Assembly: GCF_031082345.1 (NCBI RefSeq)
Contig: NZ_JAVHLH010000110.1
Coordinates: 1 to 6,767, forward strand
Length of the DNA stretch: 6,767 nt
Source of the DNA: Brevundimonas sp.
Lineage (GTDB): Bacteria > Pseudomonadota > Alphaproteobacteria > Caulobacterales > Caulobacteraceae
Reading direction: 5' to 3'
In this document: positions 1 through 5,283 of the stretch, in pieces
How positions within the stretch are numbered: the stretch's first letter is position 1
Layout: the number at the start of each line of letters is the position of its first letter
Translations under genes and position numbers: made by a program
Notes under the pieces: model-generated
What the model was told of the DNA's origin: nothing
Databases searched by the model: none
What the model saw: only the letters and a program-made list of their open reading frames with translations

Positions 1-1
1 G

Positions 2-115
2 GCCAGCGTTTCGTTCCGGATCGTCGTGTGGGTCGAGCTGATGCTGATCGGCCTGTTCGGCGTCTGGGAGGCTCGCGCCGCGCCTTACGCCCGGCCGGGC
101 CCCGCTACACGCTAA
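2..115 (+). CDS. C-terminal end of a membrane protein (5' end outside window)
   Basis: Reading frame 2 is open from the window edge to a TAA at 113-115 and gives 37 residues. Residues 7-22 (IVVWVELMLIGLFGVW) form a hydrophobic stretch that could cross the membrane, interrupted by one Glu. A short Ala/Arg/Pro-rich tail follows. The other forward frames here give Arg-rich, unlikely peptides. Too little is present to name a family. It could be the last helix of a small integral membrane protein that starts outside the window. It points the same way as the next gene, 68 bases downstream. Confidence 0.45.
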   Translation, partial: ASVSFRIVVWVELMLIGLFGVWEARAAPYARPGPATR

Positions 116-142
116 GCGCCTTTCTCCACCCACCCAATCCTG

Positions 143-158
143 TGCGGCCGCGGCCGCA
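143..158. promoter_or_regulatory. Perfect 16-bp palindrome upstream of the 89-residue ORF
   Basis: TGCGGCCGCGGCCGCA equals its own reverse complement. It lies 25 bases before the ATG at 184. A second short dyad (TCCCC/GGGGA, 166-177) overlaps the ribosome binding site. It could be an operator, or GC-rich sequence that happens to be symmetrical, since it is made of CGGCCG units. No protein can be assigned to it. Confidence 0.35.
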
Positions 159-183
159 ACCATAATCCCCAGGGGGACCAATC

Positions 184-453
184 ATGTCTGACAAATGGAC
201 GTTCGAAACCGCCGTGGCTTTCTGGCGCCAGCACTCGATGACCGACGCAGAGCCCGTCTGGGACCGCTTCGTCTCGGCGGAGGCCTTCATTCTCGACCAC
301 AGGCCAGGGACGGCGCTTGAGGCCGATCTGGTGTTCGAACTCCTGCTCCAGCAGGGGTCCGACGGGCGCGGCGACGGCCGGGACCGAAAGGCGCTGCAAC
401 ACCTGCGGACCTATGTTCGCGCCCTCACCAATTCGCTTTCGGTAGCGGCCTAG
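184..453 (+). CDS. Hypothetical protein, 89 residues
   Basis: I do not recognise the family. The ATG at 184 follows a strong ribosome binding site (GGGGGA, 172-177) at about 6 bases spacing, which supports the start. The protein is soluble, with no signal peptide or membrane segment. It is acidic and Trp/Phe-rich in the N-terminal half (W5, F7, F13, W14, W26, F29). A predicted helical stretch, residues 46-56 (LEADLVFELLL), precedes a Gly/Asp/Arg-rich turn at 59-67 and a C-terminal helix. It sits 70 bases before the XRE regulator on the same strand, so the two may be transcribed together unless the dyad at 502-521 marks a separate promoter. Antisense frames over it are poorer in quality. That it is a real gene is likely; its function is unknown. 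Confidence 0.65.
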   Translation: MSDKWTFETAVAFWRQHSMTDAEPVWDRFVSAEAFILDHRPGTALEADLVFELLLQQGSDGRGDGRDRKALQHLRTYVRALTNSLSVAA

Positions 454-501
454 CCATCGTGCGGCGGACGTCGTCTTGCTCAGCTGGATGGAAATCGGCC
501 A

Positions 502-521
502 AGGTCTCCTCTAGGAGACCT
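502..521. promoter_or_regulatory. Perfect 9+2+9 inverted repeat over the ribosome binding site of the XRE gene (candidate operator)
   Basis: AGGTCTCCT (502-510) and AGGAGACCT (513-521) are exact reverse complements separated by CT. The right arm contains the ribosome binding site (AGGAG, 513-517) and ends two bases before the ATG at 524. This placement is typical of a site where a dimeric XRE repressor controls its own gene. In RNA the same dyad would form a hairpin hiding the ribosome binding site. The dyad is seen directly; the operator role is inferred. Confidence 0.6.
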
Positions 522-523
522 GC

Positions 524-898
524 ATGCCCCGCGCCATTGTCACCGCCGACCCTGTCGATGTCTTTGTCGGCGAACGTCTGAGAGCGGCCCGCCTGACCAG
601 CGGACTGTCCCAGGCTGACCTCGGCAAGGCGATGAACCTGAGCTTTCAACAGGTCCAGAAATACGAACGCGGCACCAACCGCATCTCGGCGTCCATGCTG
701 GTCCGCGCCGGCAAGGCGCTCGGCGTCCCCGTGTCCGATTTCTTTCCGGACGACGATATCCGTCTGAAGGACGAAAGCGTCGACATCCGCACTGTGCGTG
801 GCGGCGCCGCCCTGGCGGAGTATTTTGCGACCATGGATTCGGCCCAACGGGTCATCCTGCTGCAGGTGGCGCAGGAGTTCGCACGGAGCGCCCGGTAG
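524..898 (+). CDS. XRE-family helix-turn-helix transcriptional regulator, 124 residues
   Basis: This is a small cytoplasmic DNA-binding protein. The five-helix XRE/SinR-type domain spans about residues 13-74: the start helix carries VGERLRAARLTSGLSQ, the recognition region reads LSFQQVQKYERG (39-50), and the domain closes with ALGVPVSDFF (65-74). The 'FQQVQKYERG.NRISAS' signature is typical of a large alphaproteobacterial group of XRE regulators. A C-terminal helical tail (about 94-122) may serve dimerisation. The start is fixed by AGGAG at 513-517, six bases upstream, and by the domain beginning soon after residue 10. The dyad over its own ribosome binding site suggests autoregulation. Its targets may include the neighbouring genes, but nothing in the sequence proves that. 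Confidence 0.9.
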   Translation: MPRAIVTADPVDVFVGERLRAARLTSGLSQADLGKAMNLSFQQVQKYERGTNRISASMLVRAGKALGVPVSDFFPDDDIRLKDESVDIRTVRGGAALAEYFATMDSAQRVILLQVAQEFARSAR

Positions 899-907
899 CG
901 TGCGGAG

Positions 908-919
908 GGTCGATCGACC
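908..919. promoter_or_regulatory. Perfect 12-bp palindrome just after the XRE gene
   Basis: GGTCGATCGACC starts 10 bases after the TAG of the XRE gene. It has no loop and no following T-run, so it is not a standard terminator. It may be a protein binding site upstream of the lipoprotein gene. A shorter palindrome, CGTCCGGACG, lies at 986-995. Confidence 0.25.
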
Positions 920-1052
920 AACACCTTTGGTACGCAGACGAACACCCGGGCCACGGACCGGCGATCGAGGCCCGATACAGCCGCCCGTCCGGACGACGGC
1001 CACGGCATGCGCCTCCACCTGACATCGATGATCGTATCGGGCGGCGTCCATC

Positions 1053-1094
1053 GGCTGTCCTTCAGGGCTGTCGACAGGCTAAGGTTTATCTGTC
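1053..1094. promoter_or_regulatory. Cluster of CTGTC/GACAG repeats upstream of the lipoprotein gene
   Basis: GGCTGTC occurs at 1053-1059 and again at 1066-1072 as a direct repeat with a 13-bp period. The second copy runs into GACAG, making the perfect palindrome CTGTCGACAG (1068-1077). A further CTGTC lies at 1090-1094. The cluster ends 35 bases before the ATG of the lipoprotein gene, where a promoter or operator would be expected. I see no convincing -35/-10 pair, so the regulatory role is inferred. Confidence 0.3.
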
Positions 1095-1129
1095 ACCACT
1101 TTAGCTGATAGTGAAAGCTGGAGGGCGGT

Positions 1130-2260
1130 ATGACCATCGTCGGGCACTTCGGACGTCACCTCGTGGTCGGCTTCCTGACCCTGCCGCTGCTCGGGGCCTG
1201 CGCCTCTTTCTCAGGCGCCGCCGAACCGATCGTGACCACCAGCGCCCGGCTGAATCTGGTGCGTGATCAGTATCCGGAAGCCGTCGTGTATCGCGCCTTC
1301 CTCGAGGCGGACGACGACTGTACGCAAGGACGCCAATGGCCCGCATGCCGCGACGGACTGACCCGGGTTGAGTACCGAAATTTCGTGGTCTCGCTGTATA
1401 TGAGCGCCGCAGACGCCTCGTACTGGGATTTCCGCACGCGGCTGTCCCAGGAATCCAAGGGGTCGGCGTTCGGCGGCAACCTGGGGACGCTGCTGCTCAA
1501 CAGCGTGGCCGTGGTGTCCGGGGACAGCGCGCGGCGGGCCCTCGCGGCCGGTTCCGCCTTTGTCGCCGGTACCCAGGCCTCGGTCCATCGCGACCTGTTT
1601 GTCGAGCGAACCCTGCCGTCTGTTCTCACGGCGATGGACGCGGCCCGGACCGAGGCCAAGGCCGAGATCGTAACCAAGCTGCGGCTCGACGCTGATCGAT
1701 ATACGCTGATGGAGGCCTTGGGGGACGTCGGACATCTTGAGGACCAGGCGCGCCTCGAAGCGGCGTTCGAACGTCTGTCCCAAACCGCCAGTGAGGAAGC
1801 GTCGGCGCAACGCGATCGCCTCGACGCTGCCTATGTCATTGAGGTGCAGGGCTCCCTCGCCGAACGCAAATCCGGCCTTCTCGACGAAATCGAAGCGGCC
1901 GATGACGCCGGGCTCGCCGCGATCGCAGACGCCCTGGGCGCGCCAAAGGTCGCGGGGCGGACCGCCCAGATCGGCATCCTTCGGGTTTGGGTCGATCAGA
2001 ACATACAGAGTGACCGGGCCCAGGAAGCCGCCGCTCAGACTGTGCGGATGGTCTTGAAGCGCGAAGAGCTGCTCCAGGCCCTGACCGCCTTGCCGCCCGA
2101 AAAATTGGAGCCCGCGGTCGTCGCACTCGGCGCGACCGTCGTGCCGGCCCGGGTCGATCAACTCACCGCGCTACGCGCCTGGATCCTCATCAACGTCCAG
2201 AGCGAGCAAGCTTACGAAAGCGCGCGCGCCAAGGTTCGGTCCATCAGCGAGGGGAATTAA
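1130..2260 (+). CDS. Predicted lipoprotein with a C-terminal tandem repeat, 376 residues
   Basis: The N-terminus has a basic start, a hydrophobic core (11-21) and a lipobox L21-G22-A23-C24, so cleavage and lipid attachment at C24 are expected, placing it on the periplasmic side of a membrane. Two further cysteines (C64, C73) flank a short segment and could form a disulphide. The middle, about 115-200 (GNLGTLLLNSVAVVSGDSARRALAAGS, then 'FVERTLPSVLTAMDAARTEAKAEI'), resembles a helical domain found in many alphaproteobacterial lipoproteins of unknown role. Residues 205-255 are charged and helical, possibly coiled coil. Residues 250-308 and 314-372 are an ungapped internal repeat. The start is supported by GGAGGG at 1120-1125, four bases upstream. 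The next gene starts one base after the stop, so the two are probably one transcript. Function is unknown. Confidence 0.85.
   Translation: MTIVGHFGRHLVVGFLTLPLLGACASFSGAAEPIVTTSARLNLVRDQYPEAVVYRAFLEADDDCTQGRQWPACRDGLTRVEYRNFVVSLYMSAADASYWDFRTRLSQESKGSAFGGNLGTLLLNSVAVVSGDSARRALAAGSAFVAGTQASVHRDLFVERTLPSVLTAMDAARTEAKAEIVTKLRLDADRYTLMEALGDVGHLEDQARLEAAFERLSQTASEEASAQRDRLDAAYVIEVQGSLAERKSGLLDEIEAADDAGLAAIADALGAPKVAGRTAQIGILRVWVDQNIQSDRAQEAAAQTVRMVLKREELLQALTALPPEKLEPAVVALGATVVPARVDQLTALRAWILINVQSEQAYESARAKVRSISEGN
1877..2245 (+). repeat. Two tandem 59-residue protein repeats in the lipoprotein
   Basis: Residues 250-308 (bases 1877-2053) and 314-372 (bases 2069-2245) align without gaps, with about 21 of 59 positions identical. 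Shared features include the leading LL, ALGA, R..Q...LR.W, N.QS..A.E.A and a final VR. The repeat period is 64 residues (192 bases). The two copies differ widely at DNA level, so the duplication looks old and kept by selection on the protein. Each unit is predicted to be mostly helical. Confidence 0.75.
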
Positions 2261-2261
2261 A

Positions 2262-2549
2262 GTGGCCAACACACAGGTGGTCGGGGCGCCCAAGACCTAT
2301 GGCTTGGACAAGCTCAATCAATGGCTTCGCGAACGCGAGATGCTGCTCGGACCGGTCACGGCCCTGGGCGACGGCGGCGCATCGACGGCCGGGGTGTTCG
2401 ACCTGGAAAAGCCGCGGCTCAAGACCGGGTTCGCAAAGGTCTCGCTGAAGGTCGGTGGGGCCTGCGTGCTCCAGCCTGGAGCCATCCTCGTCTGTGAAGG
2501 TCATGCCTATATCGCGGGCGTGCTCCAACCGGTGTGCGTCTCGCGGTGA
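2262..2549 (+). CDS. Hypothetical protein, 95 residues, GTG start
   Basis: I do not recognise the family. The GTG start at 2262 is supported by GAGGGGA at 2249-2255 with 6 bases spacing. Its first base lies one base past the stop of the lipoprotein gene, indicating translational coupling and a shared function or assembly. There is no signal peptide. A short helix (14-29, GLDKLNQWLREREMLL) is followed by a Gly-rich turn and a C-terminal half rich in beta-type residues and valines, with cysteines at 68, 78 and 92. It appears cytoplasmic, unlike its lipoprotein neighbour. The gene ends in a convergent junction with the RuvC-like gene on the other strand. Confidence 0.7.
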   Translation: MANTQVVGAPKTYGLDKLNQWLREREMLLGPVTALGDGGASTAGVFDLEKPRLKTGFAKVSLKVGGACVLQPGAILVCEGHAYIAGVLQPVCVSR

Positions 2550-2578
2550 TGGACGGTGGAGCCAAGCCAGGATCACCG
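2544..2578. terminator. Weak dyad between convergent genes, possible terminator
   Basis: CGGTGAT (2544-2550) and ATCACCG (2572-2578) form a 7-bp inverted repeat with a 21-base loop that includes the stop codon of the 95-residue gene. It lies in the 92-base gap between convergent genes, where a terminator is expected. There is no T-run on either strand and the loop is long, so an intrinsic terminator is doubtful. Nothing else was found in this gap. Confidence 0.2.
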
Positions 2579-2641
2579 AGGGTCGCCGATTTCCGGACCC
2601 GGACAGGACCTCTCTAGCCTCGCTATCGGCGCCGCTGCCCT

Positions 2642-3148
2642 TCAGAGACCGAGGCGATGATGAGTGAGGACGACTGCGGCGGCGGCGAACAAGGCTCCGC
2701 GGGCATCCTCGCTTTCCCAAGGCCTGCGAGGGGGCGGCAGGCGATGCCGGAAGGCCTCCAGATGACGGGCGACGGCCTCGGCGACCTCACGACGGGTCCG
2801 AGCCTCGACCTCGGCGAAGGCCTCGCGGATCTCGGCCCGACTGTAGACGGCCGTCTCAATGCCGCGATCGTCGGCGGCGCGTCGGACGGCGGTGCAGAGA
2901 TCGGCGATGCGGCGGGCCCGGCGGGTGGTCTGGCGATCAAAGGCCTCGAGCACCAGGGTCTCGGGTGCGAACCGGTCGAGCAGCCGCTCGAGACGGCGCA
3001 GGCAGCTGGCGTTCTTGTCGTCCCCGGCCGAGACCAGACCCCAGTCGATCGGCGCGAACGGGCCTTCAAAAAGCACCCAACCGAAGCCGCGGCTGGTCGG
3101 ATGGAAGCCGAACACCCGCTCTGCGGCGGTCGCCACCAGCGTCTTCAT
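2642..3148 (-). CDS. RuvC-like (RNase H fold) protein with an altered active site, 168 residues
   Basis: The layout follows the Holliday-junction resolvase RuvC along the whole length. The first strand and turn FGFHPTSRGFGWVLFEG (13-29) matches RuvC's GIDPGSRVTGYGVI. A second strand LVLEAF (65-70) carries E68, where RuvC has its Glu. YSRAEIREAF (102-111) then TRREV (118-122) matches RuvC's 'YAARQVKQ' and following helix. The C-terminal helix ESEDARGALFAAAAVVLTHH matches 'ADAADALAIAITH'. By this alignment E68 and D148 are kept, but the first catalytic Asp is H16 and the last is G151. It may therefore bind branched DNA without cutting it, or use a changed metal site. The start overlaps the stop of the upstream XRE gene (ATGA), with no separate ribosome binding site. 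The alignment is by eye and distant, but the order of motifs is convincing. Confidence 0.65.
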   Translation of the reverse strand: MKTLVATAAERVFGFHPTSRGFGWVLFEGPFAPIDWGLVSAGDDKNASCLRRLERLLDRFAPETLVLEAFDRQTTRRARRIADLCTAVRRAADDRGIETAVYSRAEIREAFAEVEARTRREVAEAVARHLEAFRHRLPPPRRPWESEDARGALFAAAAVVLTHHRLGL

Positions 3149-3486
3149 ACGATGTCGGGGTTAGGCACACGGCCGATCATCTCGAGCAGCAGGGCCCGCT
3201 TGCGGGCGGCCCCGGCGTCGGCGCGCCCGCGCAGCTGCAGATCCAGGCGCGCCGCCCGGCGCATGACGACGTCGTGGTTCTCCTCGTACAGGTCGGGGAA
3301 CAGTTCAGCGACGCCGACACCGAACACCGCCTCGCAGCGGATGGCGAACGGCAGGCTGGGTCTCCCCTGCCCGAGCTCGAGCCGGGACACGACGCTGCGC
3401 GAGGCATGACCGAGCAGCAGGGCGAGCTCGCGCTGCGACAGCGCCCATCGCTTGCGATGGAGGCTGAGATAGTTGCGGTGGGACAT
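3145..3486 (-). CDS. XRE-family helix-turn-helix protein, 113 residues, coupled to the RuvC-like gene
   Basis: The N-terminal XRE domain covers about residues 5-65. Helices 2 and 3 are LSQRELALLLGHASRSVVSRLELG (16-39), and the domain closes with FGVGVAELFPDLYEE (55-69), the usual 'lgV...ELFP' end. The remainder (70-108) is helical and Arg-rich. Its 3' end overlaps the RuvC-like start by four bases (ATGA), so both proteins are likely made together. No clear ribosome binding site precedes the ATG at 3486, and no other start codon lies in frame before the stop at 3529-3531. It could be a regulator of the operon, or a DNA-binding partner of the RuvC-like protein; the sequence does not decide this. 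Confidence 0.85.
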   Translation of the reverse strand: MSHRNYLSLHRKRWALSQRELALLLGHASRSVVSRLELGQGRPSLPFAIRCEAVFGVGVAELFPDLYEENHDVVMRRAARLDLQLRGRADAGAARKRALLLEMIGRVPNPDIV

Positions 3487-3585
3487 AGGCGGGGGCGTTA
3501 GGTGAGCGACCGGAGGACGATCGTTCCATCATCGTCGCCTGGACGGCGTCCCGCTCGTAGACGGCCGATTGCGCCGTTTGGCGAC

Positions 3586-3618
3586 CGCCGCCGGCCGGGG
3601 CCGCGGCCCCTGGCGGCG
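3586..3618 (-). terminator. Strong GC hairpin right after the ATPase stop codon
   Basis: On the transcribed strand this structure begins five bases after the TGA of the ATPase gene. Outer arms CGCCGCC (3586-3592) and GGCGGCG (3612-3618) enclose the perfect 14-bp palindrome GGGGCCGCGGCCCC (3597-3610). There is no T-run after it, so it may be a partial terminator, an RNA-stabilising 3' hairpin that lowers expression of the downstream XRE/RuvC-like pair, or a protein site. The 137-base gap to the XRE gene holds no other feature that I see. Confidence 0.35.
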
Positions 3619-3862
3619 TCGGGTCAGGCGGCCTGGCGTTCGACCGCAATCCCGTAGCGGGCGGCCAGGGCCTCGACCTTGGCGCGCTCGCCGGGCGGGA
3701 CCACGAAGACGCCATTGGACTTGGTGGTGGACAGTTTCAGGCGTTCGCGCAGGCGCCAGCCGACCTGGCGCGGGCTGGCCGGCGGCGTCCGGCTCTCGGC
3801 CCCCAAGCGGTTGAACGCCTCGGTCACCGCCGAGACGGTGACGCGGCCCCTGGCGGGGTCGG
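3603..3862. repeat. 20-base direct repeat, one mismatch, at the ATPase 3' end
   Basis: Bases 3603-3622 and 3843-3862 read GCGGCCCCTGGCGG followed by CGTCGG or GGTCGG, 19 of 20 identical, and the preceding C also matches. The distance is 240 bases, an exact number of codons. The inner copy encodes DPARGR within the ATPase (residues 358-363); the outer copy lies just past its stop and contributes to the hairpin. It may be a trace of a local duplication or chance in GC-rich DNA. Confidence 0.35.
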
Positions 3863-4931
3863 CGAACAACTCGGCGAGCGCCTGGACCAGCAGCCCCTCG
3901 GGCGAAGAGGCCCGTTCGGCGCTGAGCCGCCGCTGCTCGCGCCCCATCTCCTCGTGGACGCGGGCGCGCAGGGCCGGGTCCTCCATCAGGGACAGCAGCG
4001 ACAGCGCTGTCTGGTTGAGCCGCGGATCGACGCCGACGGCCTGGCGCTCGGGGGCGGGACGGATTGTGGCGCGCTGCGTCAGCCGCCAGGCGAGGAGTCT
4101 ATTGCGCAGGTCGAGGGCCTCCCGGTGCAGCTCCGGCGGCGTCTGGATCGGGATCTCAGGACGCAGCGGCCGCTGTCCCGTCTCCTCAGTCAGGAAGCGG
4201 CTCTCGAGGGCCCGGTCGGCGAAGCTGTGGCGCATGGCCACCAGCTTGGGCCCATAGACCCGGAAGGCGCGCGGATTGAGCTCCTTGTGCCGGTTGGTCA
4301 TGGTCCTGAGCACCGGCAGGCCGGCGGTATTGCCGTTGTTGAGGATCTTGCTCAACGGCGCGGTCGCGTCCGAGAAGCGGAAATCCGCCTCGTCGAGCAC
4401 CAGGGTGCCGCCGAAGGCGTCGAGCACGTGGAAGATCGGCGACACCGTCGAGGCCCCCGAGGCGAAGAACGGCTTGTAGCAGAGCGCGCCGATGGCGGTC
4501 AGGGCCCGGGTCTTGCCGGTGCCGTAGTCGCCGCGCAGCCGCAGGTACGGCAGCTCGTGGAAGGCGTCATAGACCCAGGTCAGCAGCACATAGTGGGCGG
4601 CGATCGCCTCGAAGGTCGGCGATAGATCGACATAGCGGTGCAGAAAGGCCTGCACTGCCGCGACCAGGGCCGCCTGGCTGGTGAACGTCCCGACCGCGGA
4701 CGGCAGCAGCACGCAGCCGGTGGCGATCAGATTGTTGTCGGCGGCATAGGGGACGAGCCGCTCCCCGTCGGCGAGTTCGATCCCGTCCTGGACGGTGATG
4801 GTCCCGTCCGCGCCGGTCATCGCCAGGGCCGTGGCGCGCCGGTCGGGATCGTAGAGCAGCTCGATCAGCCGCCCGTCGGGCAGAACGCGCGAGACGGTCG
4901 GCGTCGGTCCTGGATTGGCGCGGTCGCTCAT
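3624..4931 (-). CDS. P-loop ATPase of primase/helicase type, 435 residues
   Basis: Walker A is GDYGTGKT (134-141) and Walker B is TLVLDEADF (176-184), with D180 and E181 the expected metal and catalytic residues. GPKLVAMR (227-234) is placed like a sensor strand. The following DRALESR (239-245) is a likely arginine-finger region. This set ('FGP K..A.R..F.D.ALESR') is typical of ATPases found with plasmid and phage primases. The N-terminal 100 residues form a separate beta-rich region without primase motifs that I recognise. The C-terminus (about 345-430: RVTVSAVTEAFNRLG, SPRQVGWRLRERL, NGVFVV) looks like a winged helix for DNA binding. The only nearby SD-like sequence (GAAGG) is 2 bases from the ATG, so initiation may be weak. 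A 16-bp palindrome lies 12 bases upstream. It leads the minus-strand set and diverges from the ParB-like gene. A role in replication or DNA unwinding is inferred. Confidence 0.75.
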   Translation of the reverse strand: MSDRANPGPTPTVSRVLPDGRLIELLYDPDRRATALAMTGADGTITVQDGIELADGERLVPYAADNNLIATGCVLLPSAVGTFTSQAALVAAVQAFLHRYVDLSPTFEAIAAHYVLLTWVYDAFHELPYLRLRGDYGTGKTRALTAIGALCYKPFFASGASTVSPIFHVLDAFGGTLVLDEADFRFSDATAPLSKILNNGNTAGLPVLRTMTNRHKELNPRAFRVYGPKLVAMRHSFADRALESRFLTEETGQRPLRPEIPIQTPPELHREALDLRNRLLAWRLTQRATIRPAPERQAVGVDPRLNQTALSLLSLMEDPALRARVHEEMGREQRRLSAERASSPEGLLVQALAELFADPARGRVTVSAVTEAFNRLGAESRTPPASPRQVGWRLRERLKLSTTKSNGVFVVPPGERAKVEALAARYGIAVERQAA

Positions 4932-4943
4932 GACCTTCAGCCT

Positions 4944-4959
4944 ACGCCCCGCGGGGCGT
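4944..4959. promoter_or_regulatory. Perfect 16-bp palindrome upstream of the ATPase gene (candidate operator)
   Basis: ACGCCCCGCGGGGCGT is identical on both strands and has no loop, so it suits binding by a dimeric protein better than an RNA hairpin. It ends 12 bases before the ATPase start codon on the minus strand. The XRE protein encoded two genes away or the divergent ParB-like protein are plausible binders. The symmetry is seen; the binder is inferred. Confidence 0.5.
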
Positions 4960-5142
4960 GCGGAAAGACGGTCGGCGGTCGCGTGGAGAGTCTTTCGAGA
5001 CAGGCCCTCTCCAGTATAGCGCGCGGCGCGCGCGGTTTTCCTTCGGGCTGGGGACGGCGGTCCGGCCGCCGGCGCGGCCGTCCTGTCCGTAGGGCTAAGG
5101 GACTCCGTCCCTCGCGCGGGCCAGGGTGCGCGGCTGCGCCGC

Positions 5143-5216
5143 CGGACCGCGGGGTGTCCCCGGTCTTCCTCCGCTGCGCTCCGTGCAGACCGGGCGATCC
5201 CCCTCCCCGCGGTCCG
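5143..5216. repeat. Nested inverted repeats (74 bases) upstream of the ParB-like gene
   Basis: Outer arms CGGACCGCGGGG (5143-5154) and CCCCGCGGTCCG (5205-5216) are exact 12-bp reverse complements. Inside them CCCGGTCT (5159-5166) and AGACCGGG (5187-5194) are exact 8-bp reverse complements, enclosing a 20-base loop with CCTCCGCTGCGCTCCG. The two stems are compatible and can stack into one long hairpin with small internal bulges, in RNA or in single-stranded DNA. Its role could be a leader RNA structure, a partition or replication site, or a single-strand element of a conjugative system. The structure is read directly; the role is not known. Confidence 0.6.
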
Positions 5217-5253
5217 CCCCGGCCCTTGCTACCCCTGGTCTCGCCGACGGGCA

Positions 5254-5283
5254 GGGGCGCAGGCGGAATTTCGCCTGCGCCCC
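5254..5283. promoter_or_regulatory. 12-bp perfect hairpin just before the ParB-like ribosome binding site
   Basis: GGGGCGCAGGCG (5254-5265) and CGCCTGCGCCCC (5272-5283) are exact reverse complements with the loop GAATTT. The right arm ends seven bases before the ribosome binding site (GGAG, 5291-5294). It could be an operator for autoregulation by the ParB-like protein, or a 5' leader hairpin that protects the message or tunes translation. A competing weaker stem (CCCCTG 5232-5237 with CAGGGG 5252-5257) uses part of the left arm. There is no T-run, so a terminator is unlikely. Confidence 0.6.

Noticed and set aside
970..1042. 9-bp inverted repeat GCCCGATAC/GTATCGGGC (970-978, 1034-1042)
   Set aside because: The arms are exact but 55 bases apart, and one such pair in a gap of about 230 bases is not very improbable by chance.
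425..1051. 208-residue minus-strand open frame
   Set aside because: It lies antisense to the XRE gene, which has clear family motifs and a ribosome binding site. The antisense product is His/Arg/Gly-rich without recognisable domains, as expected for a shadow in GC-rich DNA.
1211..2161. 316-residue minus-strand open frame
   Set aside because: Antisense to the lipoprotein gene, whose signal peptide, lipobox and internal protein repeat show which strand is coding.
2657..3409. 250-residue plus-strand open frame
   Set aside because: Antisense to the RuvC-like and XRE genes, which have family motifs; this product is low-complexity and Gly/Arg-rich.
3954..4625. 223-residue plus-strand open frame
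   Set aside because: Antisense to the ATPase, whose Walker A and B motifs identify the coding strand.
5013..5018. TATACT on the minus strand as a -10 box for the ATPase gene
   Set aside because: The sequence 16-18 bases upstream is GC repeats and an A-run with no -35 match, so I did not call a promoter.
5019..5033. Alternating GC run that could be a Z-DNA tract or methylation-rich island
   Set aside because: It is short and broken by a GG step, and such runs are common in DNA this rich in GC.
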